The notes: generated by a model not told the origin, from the letters alone. Positions 26,809 to 34,396 are shown, numbered from the stretch's first letter. The stretch: 64,000 nt of DNA from Coriobacteriaceae bacterium AF45-21 (GCA_027682925.1 JAQCYU010000005.1:1-64000), one strand, 5' to 3'. Numbers and translations are program-made.

Positions 26809-26871
26809 CGCATATCATGTCGATAATCCAGCGTCAGCAGGAACCACTGGTTAAGAACTAAGGAAACTGCC

Positions 26872-27035
26872 ATGAGAAGACTCCTTCCCCGTCTTGCTTG
26901 ACCGCCGCACTCCTTGCCGGCGTGCTCGCCGGCGGCCCAGCTTACGCCACCGCGGCCACCCCATCTCAAGTTATCGGCCCGTCCGATGTGATCGGACGGG
27001 CTTTTTGGTGGGTATCATGGTTGAATGATCATTAG
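26872..27035 (+). pseudogene. Remnant of an exported protein gene (signal peptide only)
   Basis: ATG with TAAGGA upstream begins a strong signal peptide once one base is added near 26899: MRRLLPRLA, a hydrophobic LTAALLAGVLAGG core and an A-Y-A-type cleavage site. The product would stop after 54 residues. The downstream part overlaps a perfect terminator at 26977-27006, and the stop lies in the mscS ribosome site. It looks like the 5' end of a deleted secreted-protein gene; a genuine small exported peptide is the alternative. Confidence 0.4.
26977..27006 (+). terminator. Terminator upstream of mscS
   Basis: Perfect stem GCCCGTCCGAT/ATCGGACGGGC with a GTG loop and TTTTT. Confidence 0.88.
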
Positions 27036-27049
27036 GAGGTTTTCCCTAC

Positions 27050-27817
27050 ATGGAATTGTTTGAACCGATTCTTCATTTCTTTGAGCAGCGCTGGGTCCAC
27101 AACATCATCTGGGCCGTCATCTTGGTAATAGTCACCGCCATCGCCGCCAAGGTGGCATCCAAGACCCTGCGCCACCTACTCAACCGAGACGACAACCCGC
27201 TTCCCGCATCGAGCATCTTCATCAACATCGCGCGCGCCGTCATATGGACGATCGGCGGCAGTTTTATCCTCGACAACTGCTTTGGCGTTAACGCAAACGC
27301 CCTCGTCGCCGCTCTTGGCGTCGGCGGCATCGCCATCTCGCTCGGCTTTCAGGACACGCTTTCAAACCTCATCGGCGGCATGCAGGTGACGTTTATGGGC
27401 ATTATCAAACCCGGCGACAATATCGAGGTCGGCGGCGTGTCGGGCGTGGTCCAAGATATCACCTGGCGCCATACGACCATCGAAGATGCCTGCGGGCAGA
27501 CCATCATCATCCCCAACTCCAACATCTCCAAGAACACACTCGTGCATTTGATGCCCTTTGGGCGCGTGGCCGTCCCCGTCGCGGTCAAGGACACGTCCAA
27601 GTGGGCTTCACTGGACGCGCTGGCAGATGAGCTCACCAACGCCACCAAGGCCGCTGTGCTTCCCATCTCGGGCTTTGACAAGGAGCCGTACGTGCTCTTT
27701 AGCGAGATCGGCGACTTTGGCGTCAAGGGCAAAATCATCTTTATCGTCAGCGACGATAGCACCACCTTCACGGCAGCCGACGCCTGCATCCGCGCCATCG
27801 CCCCCATCATCGCCTAA
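27050..27817 (+). CDS. Small-conductance mechanosensitive channel, MscS family
   Basis: Releases solutes on hypo-osmotic shock. Three N-terminal membrane segments, the last being the glycine/alanine-rich pore helix ALVAALGVGGIAISLGFQDT (about residues 84-103). The cytoplasmic beta domain follows (GIIKPGDNIEVGGVSGVVQDI) with the IIIPNSNI motif. 255 residues, a compact MscS of the YkuT type. ATG at 27050 follows AGGAGG by 10 bases. Monocistronic. Confidence 0.9.
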   Translation: MELFEPILHFFEQRWVHNIIWAVILVIVTAIAAKVASKTLRHLLNRDDNPLPASSIFINIARAVIWTIGGSFILDNCFGVNANALVAALGVGGIAISLGFQDTLSNLIGGMQVTFMGIIKPGDNIEVGGVSGVVQDITWRHTTIEDACGQTIIIPNSNISKNTLVHLMPFGRVAVPVAVKDTSKWASLDALADELTNATKAAVLPISGFDKEPYVLFSEIGDFGVKGKIIFIVSDDSTTFTAADACIRAIAPIIA

Positions 27818-27855
27818 AACCACCACAAAGGGGACAGGCACCTTTGTGGTGTTTT
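27816..27855. repeat. Palindromic repeat, GGGGACAGGCACC family
   Basis: AAAACCACCACAAAGG/CCTTTGTGGTGTTTT around GGACAGGCA. Begins at the mscS stop codon and probably terminates its transcript. Confidence 0.8.
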
Positions 27856-27911
27856 CGCATCGTGGTACCATGGTTCATATCGTTGTTTAAACGACTAAGG
27901 GAGTAGATACC

Positions 27912-29828
27912 ATGGAAGAGGCCTATCGTCAAGCACGCAAGCGCGGCGAGCAGGGACGCCGTCGCGCCATCAGCCAAAGCGAGCACCCGTACCTTACGGA
28001 CCTCGATAGCCTCGTTGCCCAGCTCCCCTTAGGTCAGCGAGAGAGCGTCGGCCTAAGGGACATTCCGCTCGAAATGGTCGTCGGCACGGTTACCAAGGGC
28101 CGTCAGTCAGCCTTTTCGTGCAACTTTATGCCCCTGTTGCCATTTAGCACCGAGTTCGCCCGCAAGTGGTCCAACCTCTATGACATCCAGGTGACCGAGG
28201 GCTATCGCGACCCCATCATCGTCACCGAGTTCATGCATCGGTTCTACGTCCAGGAGGGCAACAAGCGCGTCAGCGTCCTCAAATTCCTGGACGCCCCGAC
28301 GGTTTCGGCCAAGGTCACCCGCCTCTACCCCGGCACATGGGATTCCGTCGAAAGTCGCCTGTACGGCGAGTTCTGCGCGTTTTGGCGCGTCTGCCCCCTA
28401 TACGAGATTGAGTTCTCGCGCGAGGGAAGCTATGAGACGCTCGCCAAGATGCTCGGCCAGGACCTTGTCGAAAAGTGGCCACAGAAAAAGGTCGACTACC
28501 TGCGCCATACCTTCCTACTCTTTAAACGAGCCTACCTGCGCGCCGGCGGCGACCATCTGGACATTACGCCCGCCGACGCTATGCTCGTCTACCTCAACGT
28601 GTACAACCAAGACCGCCTGCTGGATACGCCGACTGATATCGTCGTAAACCGCCTGTGCAAGATTTGGCGCGAGCTGGTCATTGCCGGCAAAAATGACGAG
28701 GACAAGGTCGATCTTGTCGAAGCGCCGAGCGTCGATGAGGAAGAGGCACCCGCCAAGTCCACCTCCGGCGTGCTCAACTTCTTTATGGGCAAGACTGTCT
28801 ACTCCACTGCCAATCCCATGCGAATCGCCTTTATCCACGAGTTTCCCTGTGCCACGTCGAGCTGGGACAGCCTACACGACCAGGGCCGCCGGTATCTTGA
28901 TGAGCACTTTGGCGGTATTGTGCGCACCGAGGCGTTTGAGGACTGCCACGATCCGGACGTGTTCTACGCCGCCGTGGAAACGGCTGTCAAACATGGAGAC
29001 AACGTCATCTTCTCGACCTCGCATCGCCTGATGGAATACACGCTCAGGGCTGCCGTTGAGTATCCCCAGGTTCGGTTCCTCAACTGCTCTATCGGCCTTC
29101 CCCACCAAAGCGTGCGCTCGTATTTTGGAAAGATGTACGAGGCAAAGTTTCTGCTGGGCGCCCTTGCGGCCAGCATGGCGGACAACCATCGCATTGGCTA
29201 CCACGCGTCCGTCTTTGCGTCGGGCGCGCTTAGCGAGATCAACGCCTTTGCAATTGGCGCCTCGCTGCTCGACCCCCGCGCGCAAATTATCCTGACCTGG
29301 GGCGATGTGCCCGCCGGCGGTCTTGCCGAGGCCATGTGCCGCGAAGGTGTGAGCGTCATGACCGGCGCTGACATGTCCAAGTCGCTGGAGGACCCCACGG
29401 CCTACGGACTTCACCGCCTGGTCGATGGCAAGGTCGTCGGCATCGCCATGCCGGTATGGAACTGGGGCCGATACTACGAGCTTATCGTGCGAAGCCTGCT
29501 GCATGGCACCTGGGATGAGACCAGTGACGACAGCCAGGTTCGCGCCGTCAACTACTGGTATGGTATGAGCTCGGGCGTCATCGACATTCGCTACGCTCCG
29601 GGCCTGCCCTATCAGACGCGCAAGCTTGTTCAGCTGCTCCGCAATGGCATCGTCGAGGGCTCCATCAATCCATTTGGCGGCGAGCTCCATAGCCAAGACG
29701 GCGTGGTGCAGATCGAAGGCTTTCCCCCGCTGCCGAGCACGCAAATCGTCGAGATGGACTGGCTGGCCGATAACGTGGTGGGCACCATTCCGCAACTCGA
29801 CGATGAGCCGAAGGTCCGCGCCCTATGA
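27912..29828 (+). CDS. Cytoplasmic BMP-domain protein with N-terminal ParB-like region
   Basis: 638 residues, no signal peptide. The first 290 or so residues contain RFYVQEGNKRVSVLKFL (about residue 110), which resembles the nucleotide-binding core of ParB/sulfiredoxin-like domains. From about residue 300 (MRIAFIHEFPCATSSWDSLHDQG) a BMP-type two-lobe domain follows (PF02608; IGYHASVFASGALSEINAFAIGA, then LTWGDVP), the fold used by nucleoside-binding lipoproteins. Lacking export, it is more likely an intracellular ligand sensor than a transporter part. Its stop overlaps the start of the phosphoesterase gene (ATGA), so the two are coupled. Ligand unknown; nucleosides are a guess from the fold. 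Confidence 0.75.
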   Translation: MEEAYRQARKRGEQGRRRAISQSEHPYLTDLDSLVAQLPLGQRESVGLRDIPLEMVVGTVTKGRQSAFSCNFMPLLPFSTEFARKWSNLYDIQVTEGYRDPIIVTEFMHRFYVQEGNKRVSVLKFLDAPTVSAKVTRLYPGTWDSVESRLYGEFCAFWRVCPLYEIEFSREGSYETLAKMLGQDLVEKWPQKKVDYLRHTFLLFKRAYLRAGGDHLDITPADAMLVYLNVYNQDRLLDTPTDIVVNRLCKIWRELVIAGKNDEDKVDLVEAPSVDEEEAPAKSTSGVLNFFMGKTVYSTANPMRIAFIHEFPCATSSWDSLHDQGRRYLDEHFGGIVRTEAFEDCHDPDVFYAAVETAVKHGDNVIFSTSHRLMEYTLRAAVEYPQVRFLNCSIGLPHQSVRSYFGKMYEAKFLLGALAASMADNHRIGYHASVFASGALSEINAFAIGASLLDPRAQIILTWGDVPAGGLAEAMCREGVSVMTGADMSKSLEDPTAYGLHRLVDGKVVGIAMPVWNWGRYYELIVRSLLHGTWDETSDDSQVRAVNYWYGMSSGVIDIRYAPGLPYQTRKLVQLLRNGIVEGSINPFGGELHSQDGVVQIEGFPPLPSTQIVEMDWLADNVVGTIPQLDDEPKVRAL

Positions 29829-30535
29829 AAATCCTTGCCATAGCCGATACCGAAGAACGATGCCTATGGGAGTGCTTTCGCAAGGAGCGCTTTGAGGGTG
29901 TTGACCTGATTTTGTCCGCTGGCGATCTGGACCCGGATTATCTTGAGTTTTTGGTCACCGTCATCAACAAACCGCTCATTTACGTGCGTGGCAATCACGA
30001 TGACCGCTATGCGCGTCATGCACCGGGCGGCTGCATCTGTGTCGAAGACACCGTGTACGTGTATCGCGGCGTCCGCATTGCGGGGCTTGGCGGCTCCATG
30101 CGCTACCGAGACGGTGCCAACATGTATACCGAGCGCGAGATGACCAAGCGCATGCGCAAACTGTCCCGCAAAGTGAGGATGGTCGGCGGCTGTGACATCT
30201 TGCTCACCCACGCGCCCGCCGCCGGCGTGGGCGATCTGGATGATCTGCCACATCGAGGATTCGAATGCTTCAACACAGCGCTCGAATCCTGGAACCCCGA
30301 CTACATGGTGCACGGGCATGTGCACCAATGCTATGGTCGCGACTTTCAGCGTGAGCGCCAGCATGCATGCGGGACAACGATCATCAACGCCTGCGGCTAT
30401 GCGCAGTTTGAGCTTGACGAAGCGCGCTACCCCATCCGTGGCTGGCAGGCAGCTTGGCTCAATTCGCAAACTATGCGCCGCGAGCTCAAGCGTCACGAGG
30501 CCATCGAGTCCTCAGCCGCCAGAACACCCTGGTAA
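29825..30535 (+). CDS. Calcineurin-like metallophosphoesterase
   Basis: 236-residue dinuclear metal phosphoesterase. Motifs: SAGDLD (metal-bridging Asp), GNHDD (about residue 58), LTHAP and GHVHQ. The first motif reads DTEE where most relatives have D-x-H, so one metal ligand may differ. The ATG overlaps the previous stop codon (ATGA), implying translational coupling with the BMP-domain protein. Cytoplasmic. Substrates in this family range from cyclic dinucleotides to nucleotides and phosphoproteins; nothing here decides. Confidence 0.82.
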   Translation: MKILAIADTEERCLWECFRKERFEGVDLILSAGDLDPDYLEFLVTVINKPLIYVRGNHDDRYARHAPGGCICVEDTVYVYRGVRIAGLGGSMRYRDGANMYTEREMTKRMRKLSRKVRMVGGCDILLTHAPAAGVGDLDDLPHRGFECFNTALESWNPDYMVHGHVHQCYGRDFQRERQHACGTTIINACGYAQFELDEARYPIRGWQAAWLNSQTMRRELKRHEAIESSAARTPW

Positions 30536-30543
30536 CTGCCAAC

Positions 30544-30580
30544 AACCACCACGAAGGGGATAGGCACCTTTATGGTGGTT
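30544..30580. repeat. Palindromic repeat, GGGGACAGGCACC family
   Basis: AACCACCACGAAGG ... CCTTTATGGTGGTT. The 21 bases after it (GCTGACTCGTCCGACCTGTCC) are shared exactly with the copy at 32557-32598, so the repeat unit is larger than the palindrome. Confidence 0.8.
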
Positions 30581-30649
30581 TTGCTGACTCGTCCGACCTG
30601 TCCATCACGGTGCTTGTGTAATTAACGAGAACACTCATTGTTTTGTAAG

Positions 30650-30676
30650 GACGGCGCTCACGTGCCGTCTTTTTTT
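30650..30676 (+). terminator. Terminator between phosphoesterase and sigma factor genes
   Basis: Stem GACGGC/GCCGTC followed by seven T. Confidence 0.85.
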
Positions 30677-30767
30677 GTCAACTTATGCAGTCTCGACCGT
30701 GTTGTATGTAGAGGGACCTCGCGAGACGCCTTCCCTATATCCACCACGACCAATTGGAGGTGACACT

Positions 30768-31328
30768 ATGCCTGCACGCCGTAACCGCAATAGCACGCTC
30801 CGATGCGATGCCGATCAGATCGAGCGGGAAGCAAAGCGCTTGGTCGACACGTATTCCGACCTCATCCTTCGATTGTGCTATTCGGCCCTTGGATCCGCTG
30901 ACGACGCTCAAGACATCTGCCAGGACACGCTGATCAAGATTCTCCAACGCACTCAACCGTTCGACTCGCTCGAACACGAACGTGCTTGGGTGATCCGAGT
31001 CGCACTGAACGCATGTCGCGATATCGGCCGTACGCACGCGAATCACCCGGTTGTCGACCTCGATTCGCTCCCCGATTTCTGCGCACCCGTAACACATACC
31101 GAGCAAGAATTCGCGCAACGCGACTGCGCCATTCTTTCCGCTGTCACGGCCCTGCCTCAAGCACAGCGCATCGCCATCTTTTTGCACTACTACGCAGGCA
31201 TGAGCATCAGGGAAATCGCAGACGCCGTTCACGCGACGCCAGCTGCAACCGCCCAGCACCTTAGCCGCGGACGTGCGTCACTTCGGCTTTCCTTGAAAGG
31301 AGACCACAATGACTACGAATTCGAATGA
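30768..31328 (+). CDS. ECF-type RNA polymerase sigma factor
   Basis: 186 residues with the two sigma regions only. Region 2 (RLVDTYSDLILRLCYSALG, then DDAQDICQDTLIKIL, about residues 24-62) contacts core polymerase and the -10 element. Region 4 (LPQAQRIAIFLHYYAGMSIREIA, then AAQHLSRGRASLR) reads the -35 element. ATG at 30768 follows TTGGAGG by 6 bases. The downstream gene overlaps it by 20 bases and encodes its likely anti-sigma partner. Confidence 0.88.
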   Translation: MPARRNRNSTLRCDADQIEREAKRLVDTYSDLILRLCYSALGSADDAQDICQDTLIKILQRTQPFDSLEHERAWVIRVALNACRDIGRTHANHPVVDLDSLPDFCAPVTHTEQEFAQRDCAILSAVTALPQAQRIAIFLHYYAGMSIREIADAVHATPAATAQHLSRGRASLRLSLKGDHNDYEFE

Positions 31329-32439
31329 CTATCGCCACGCCCTGGAGCACATTTCGTTTACCGATAATGCGAAGCAGCACATGGCAAACTCGATTGCTCA
31401 GTCCGTCGCCTCAAGCGATGCGGCGACCGCTCAAAGCAACTTTAATGGCACGCGACGCAAGCCGCGCATCGCCCGCCATCCCGTAAGAACAGTCGCTCGC
31501 ATTGCCGCTGTAACGGCAGTCCTCGCTATCGTCATTGGAGGCGCTGGCACGGCTATGGCAACAGGCGTCCTGCCGCTTCCTTCTGACATGCTTTCCGACA
31601 TCTTTGACGGACCTGCTTCTCAAACCGAGATCATCGACCGTATTGGCCGGCCCGTCGGTGCTAGCTGCTCCAACAACGGAGTCACCGTGACTGCCGACGC
31701 CATCATGGGCGACAAGGATATGGTTACCATCGCCTATACGCTTACGTTCGACGATCCCGCTGCCCTGAAAAAGCTTTCCGAGCCGGGCGAGAACGGAACT
31801 ATCGCCGGAAGTGTCGATGGAAACGTATACGTTGATGGCGAGCATGGCGGCCAAGGCCAATCATGGCTCATTGACAAGAACCCCAATGACTCCAGCATTC
31901 AATACTTTGCACAGTTCAGCGTTGAATCACCCGGCCTTATGGGCAGGACCGTCCGCACGCATATCAACTCTCTCGTTGTGCCACGTGCTGGCAAAGAGCT
32001 TCCCGAGTATAAGAAAATACTTACGGGCCCATGGGATCTTAAGTTCCAGCTGAATTACGAAGATACATCCGTTACGATTCCCGCGCCCAAATCGGTCAAC
32101 TTTAACGGCACCAAGGCGACGATTCAAGAGGCCACCGTATCCTGCGTTGGCGTTTCAGTCCGCTACAACATAGATCGTTCCATCGAACACGACAACAACA
32201 GCGGCAAGATGTCTCAAAACATGGAGGAGTCTATGGATGCCGTTGGCAACATACCCCTCATCGTGACGTTCAAAGACGGTCATGTTGAGGACGCAACCAG
32301 CCACAGCGGCTATTTCGCAAATAAACTGGATAACGGCACCACTGATGTCCACAAGACCTGGCCGTTCTCGCAAGTTTGTGACACAGACAAGATTGCAAGC
32401 GTACAAATTGGCGATACGGTCATTCCCATGAATTCGTAA
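31309..32439 (+). CDS. Membrane-anchored DUF4179-type protein, probable anti-sigma factor
   Basis: 376 residues. A short cytoplasmic N-terminus (about 60 residues) precedes one membrane segment (RIAAVTAVLAIVIGGAGTAMA, about residues 64-84). A large exported beta-rich domain follows (GVTVTADAIMGDKDMVTIAYTLTFDD). This layout is common for DUF4179 proteins encoded directly after ECF sigma factors, where they act as regulators of sigma activity. Start overlaps the sigma gene; AAAGGAG lies 6 bases upstream. The exported domain may sense an envelope signal; this is inference. Confidence 0.78.
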   Translation: MTTNSNDYRHALEHISFTDNAKQHMANSIAQSVASSDAATAQSNFNGTRRKPRIARHPVRTVARIAAVTAVLAIVIGGAGTAMATGVLPLPSDMLSDIFDGPASQTEIIDRIGRPVGASCSNNGVTVTADAIMGDKDMVTIAYTLTFDDPAALKKLSEPGENGTIAGSVDGNVYVDGEHGGQGQSWLIDKNPNDSSIQYFAQFSVESPGLMGRTVRTHINSLVVPRAGKELPEYKKILTGPWDLKFQLNYEDTSVTIPAPKSVNFNGTKATIQEATVSCVGVSVRYNIDRSIEHDNNSGKMSQNMEESMDAVGNIPLIVTFKDGHVEDATSHSGYFANKLDNGTTDVHKTWPFSQVCDTDKIASVQIGDTVIPMNS

Positions 32440-32556
32440 CGCTACGCGGCTCGTATATGCACCCGGTTCCGCACTTCGCGTCTAAAGATGCGCTGTCATC
32501 GAGCAGCGTGAGCGCAAGGCCGCCCGTATGGTCGGCTGGGAACACCTCGTTGCGCT

Positions 32557-32598
32557 AAAAACCACCACGAAGGGGACCGGCACCTTTGTGGTGGTTTT
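32557..32598. repeat. Palindromic repeat, GGGGACAGGCACC family
   Basis: AAAACCACCACGAAGG ... CCTTTGTGGTGGTTTT around GGACCGGCA, followed by the same 21-base flank as the copy at 30.5 kb. Confidence 0.8.
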
Positions 32599-32628
32599 GC
32601 TGACTCGTCCGACCTGTCCCAACGGTTT

Positions 32629-32686
32629 GTCTCAATCTGTAACAGGTAGGGCCCAAATAATCGGTTAGCTGTTACAGATCGAGACA
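32629..32686. repeat. Palindromic repeat, TCTCAATCTGTAACAG family, copy 1
   Basis: Outer arms TGTCTCAATCTGTAAC and GTTACAGATCGAGACA enclose about 26 unconserved bases. It is followed 22 bases later by a second copy. Confidence 0.8.
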
Positions 32687-32708
32687 GACCACGGATGCTC
32701 AGCCGAAA

Positions 32709-32766
32709 ATCTCAATCTGTAACAGGTAGGAACGATTTTGCCCCTTAGATGTTACAGATTGAGATA
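32709..32766. repeat. Palindromic repeat, TCTCAATCTGTAACAG family, copy 2
   Basis: Arms ATCTCAATCTGTAACAG and GTTACAGATTGAGAT. Together with copy 1 it fills most of the gap between the anti-sigma gene and the leu remnant. Another tandem pair lies at 43.3 kb. Confidence 0.8.
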
Positions 32767-32790
32767 TTTGACAGCTTGAATCGGCATCGC

Positions 32791-33436
32791 CTACAGCGCG
32801 GCGACGACCTTGTCGCCCATCGTCGTGGTGCCGAGGATCTTATCTGCCGGGGTGTTGACATCGGCGATGTCACGGGTGCGCCAGCCCTCGTCGAGCACGC
32901 GCGCCACGGCGCTCTCGATCCACGCGGCTTGCTCGCCCATGTCGAGCGCGTAGGTCAGCAGCATCGCCACCGACAAGATTTGAGCCAGCGGATTGGCCAC
33001 GCCGAGCCCCGCGATGTCAGGAGCGCTGCCAGCGCTCGGCCCAAACAGCGATACGCCATCATCCAGCGAGGCAGAGGCAAGCATACCGAGCGATCCGGTA
33101 ATCTGAGCCGCCTCATCGGACAGGATGTCGCCGAACATGTTCTCCGTCACCACGACGTCAAAGTCTGCCGGTCGACTGATGAGCTGCATGGCGGCGTTGT
33201 CGACGAGCAGGTCCTCAAGCTCCACGTCGGAGTACTCCTCGTCTTGCACGCGATGCACGATCTCGCGCCACATGCGGCTCGTCTCCAGCACGTTGCGCTT
33301 ATCAACGCTCGTCACCTTGCCGCGACGTTTGCGCGCCGCCTCAAATGCCTGGCGCGCAATGCGCTCAATCTCGTACTCGCGATACTCCATCACGTCGACC
33401 GCACGCTGACCGGCCGCACCCGCAGCGCCCGCGCAG
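32791..33436 (-). pseudogene. leuB: 3' remnant of 3-isopropylmalate dehydrogenase gene
   Basis: Encodes only about the last 205 of some 350 residues of LeuB. Typical segments remain: [20 protein letters not shown], the motif [12 protein letters not shown] and a normal C-terminus. The first 40 percent, including the substrate-binding N-terminal part, is gone. The left boundary joins directly to leuA-derived sequence in another frame. No ribosome site or suitable start precedes it. The gene cannot make an active dehydrogenase. Confidence 0.85.
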
Positions 33437-33997
33437 GTCACGGATGCGGGCGCCAAAGTCCCACGGCATGTTGTAGCCCATCGTATCGGGGATGTTCACG
33501 ACCGTGGCACCGGCCTTTACGGCCGCCTCGATAATGCGCACCAGAAACTCCTGATCGGAGCGGCCGGCATCCTCGGCATAAAACTCAACATCGTCAACGA
33601 ACTTGCGAGCATGTTTGACGGCATGGATCGCTCACTCAATTGCCCTTTCCTCAGTCATATGGAGCTTGTCGCGCAGGTGACTGGTGCTCACACCCAGCCC
33701 TGTATGGATACGGGGCCTCTGGGCCGTTTTGAGCGCCTCTGCAGCCACTTCGATATCCCTGTCGACAGCGCGCGTCAGGCCGCATACCGTGCATCGGTCG
33801 CCCGCAATCTTGCCAATCTCCTGTACGGAGCGAAAGTCACCAGGACTCGAGATGGGAAAGCCCGCCTCGATAACGTCCACGTTCATGCGCACCAGCTGGC
33901 GGGCGATGAAGAGCTTTTCCTCGGTATTCATGCTGGCGCCCGGCGACTGCTCACCGTCGCACAGGGTGGCGTCAAAGATTGTGATTTTGCGGCTTAT
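33437..33997 (-). pseudogene. leuA: 5' remnant of 2-isopropylmalate synthase gene
   Basis: Corresponds to about the first 185 of roughly 510 residues of LeuA. Recognisable are [16 protein letters not shown] (active-site Asp), [13 protein letters not shown] and [10 protein letters not shown]. Three lesions: the start codon after a perfect AGGAGG is ATA at 33997 instead of ATG; an in-frame TGA at 33632-33634 interrupts [17 protein letters not shown]; and near 33437 the sequence switches to leuB, out of frame. The rest of leuA, any leuCD between, and the first part of leuB are deleted. The upstream attenuator is still intact. Confidence 0.85.
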
Positions 33998-34063
33998 ATG
34001 TTCCTCCTGATTGACCGTTTTATGACAGATGGCTTTCAGGAGAGAGAGAAGGCCTAGAGATAG

Positions 34064-34121
34064 AAAAATACCCGTGTCGCTCATCACGCCTGAAAGCGGC
34101 AGACGATAGCGCACCCGGGTA
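34064..34121 (-). terminator. Leucine attenuator terminator
   Basis: Minus-strand stem TACCC-(GG)-GTGCGCT paired with AGCG-(A)-CAC-GGGTA, extended by ATC/GAT, then TTTTTC. It lies between the leader peptide and leuA. Its 5' arm overlaps the antiterminator half at 34105-34114. Confidence 0.8.
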
Positions 34122-34163
34122 CAACAAATCGTTATAGCGAGATTACAACCCTAGCGCGCTATC
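34105..34163 (-). promoter_or_regulatory. Leucine attenuator antiterminator pairing
   Basis: GATAGCGC at the end of the leader gene (within 34154-34163) is perfectly complementary to GCGCTATC (within 34105-34114), which is also the 5' arm of the terminator. A ribosome stalled on the leucine codons leaves the first segment free to pair and prevents the terminator. A ribosome reaching the stop codon covers it. Mechanism inferred from geometry. Confidence 0.75.
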
Positions 34164-34210
34164 CAATCTAGTAGCGCTAGGCCTAGGAGCTGTTGCGTGT
34201 TCTTAAACAT
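34151..34210 (-). CDS. Leucine operon leader peptide
   Basis: A 19-residue peptide, MFKNTQQLLGLALLDWIAR, with AGGGAG 6 bases before the ATG. Five of seven consecutive codons (residues 8-14) are leucine, and four of them are CTA, a codon rarely used in this GC-rich genome. It is followed by overlapping antiterminator and terminator stems, the layout of leucine attenuators. It senses charged tRNA-Leu by ribosome stalling. The structural genes downstream are broken, so the control element is now apparently without a function. Confidence 0.85.
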   Translation of the reverse strand: MFKNTQQLLGLALLDWIAR

Positions 34211-34266
34211 GTTGGGCTCCCTTCGGCCTCGGGTAGTACTACATCGCGCTAAAGTACAACACAAGT

Positions 34267-34306
34267 AAAACCACCACAAGGGTGCCTGTCCCCTTCGTGG
34301 TGGTTT
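34267..34306. repeat. Palindromic repeat, GGGGACAGGCACC family, inverted copy
   Basis: AAAACCACCACAAGGGTGCCTG ... CCTTCGTGGTGGTTT; the loop is in the opposite orientation to the other copies. It lies between the rplA terminator and the leu leader. Confidence 0.78.
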
Positions 34307-34322
34307 CGTTGACTCAAAAGCA

Positions 34323-34359
34323 AGAGACCCGGTCCTGCACGAGGCAGAACCGGGTCTCT
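34323..34359 (-). terminator. Terminator of the secE-nusG-rplKA operon
   Basis: Minus-strand stem AGAGACCCGGTTCTGC with complement, followed by TTGCTTTT. Confidence 0.88.
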
Positions 34360-34396
34360 TTAGCAATGCTTGCTTTGCTCAGGCAGTAACTGTTAG

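Noticed and set aside
32629..32766. CRISPR array, suggested by repeated TCTCAATCTGTAACAG units
   Set aside because: Only two units per locus, arranged as inverted rather than direct repeats, and no cas genes. They are palindromic intergenic elements.
33611..34057. Plus-strand open frame of 148 codons across the leu remnant
   Set aside because: It is the complement of LeuA-derived sequence, which is clearly recognisable on the minus strand.
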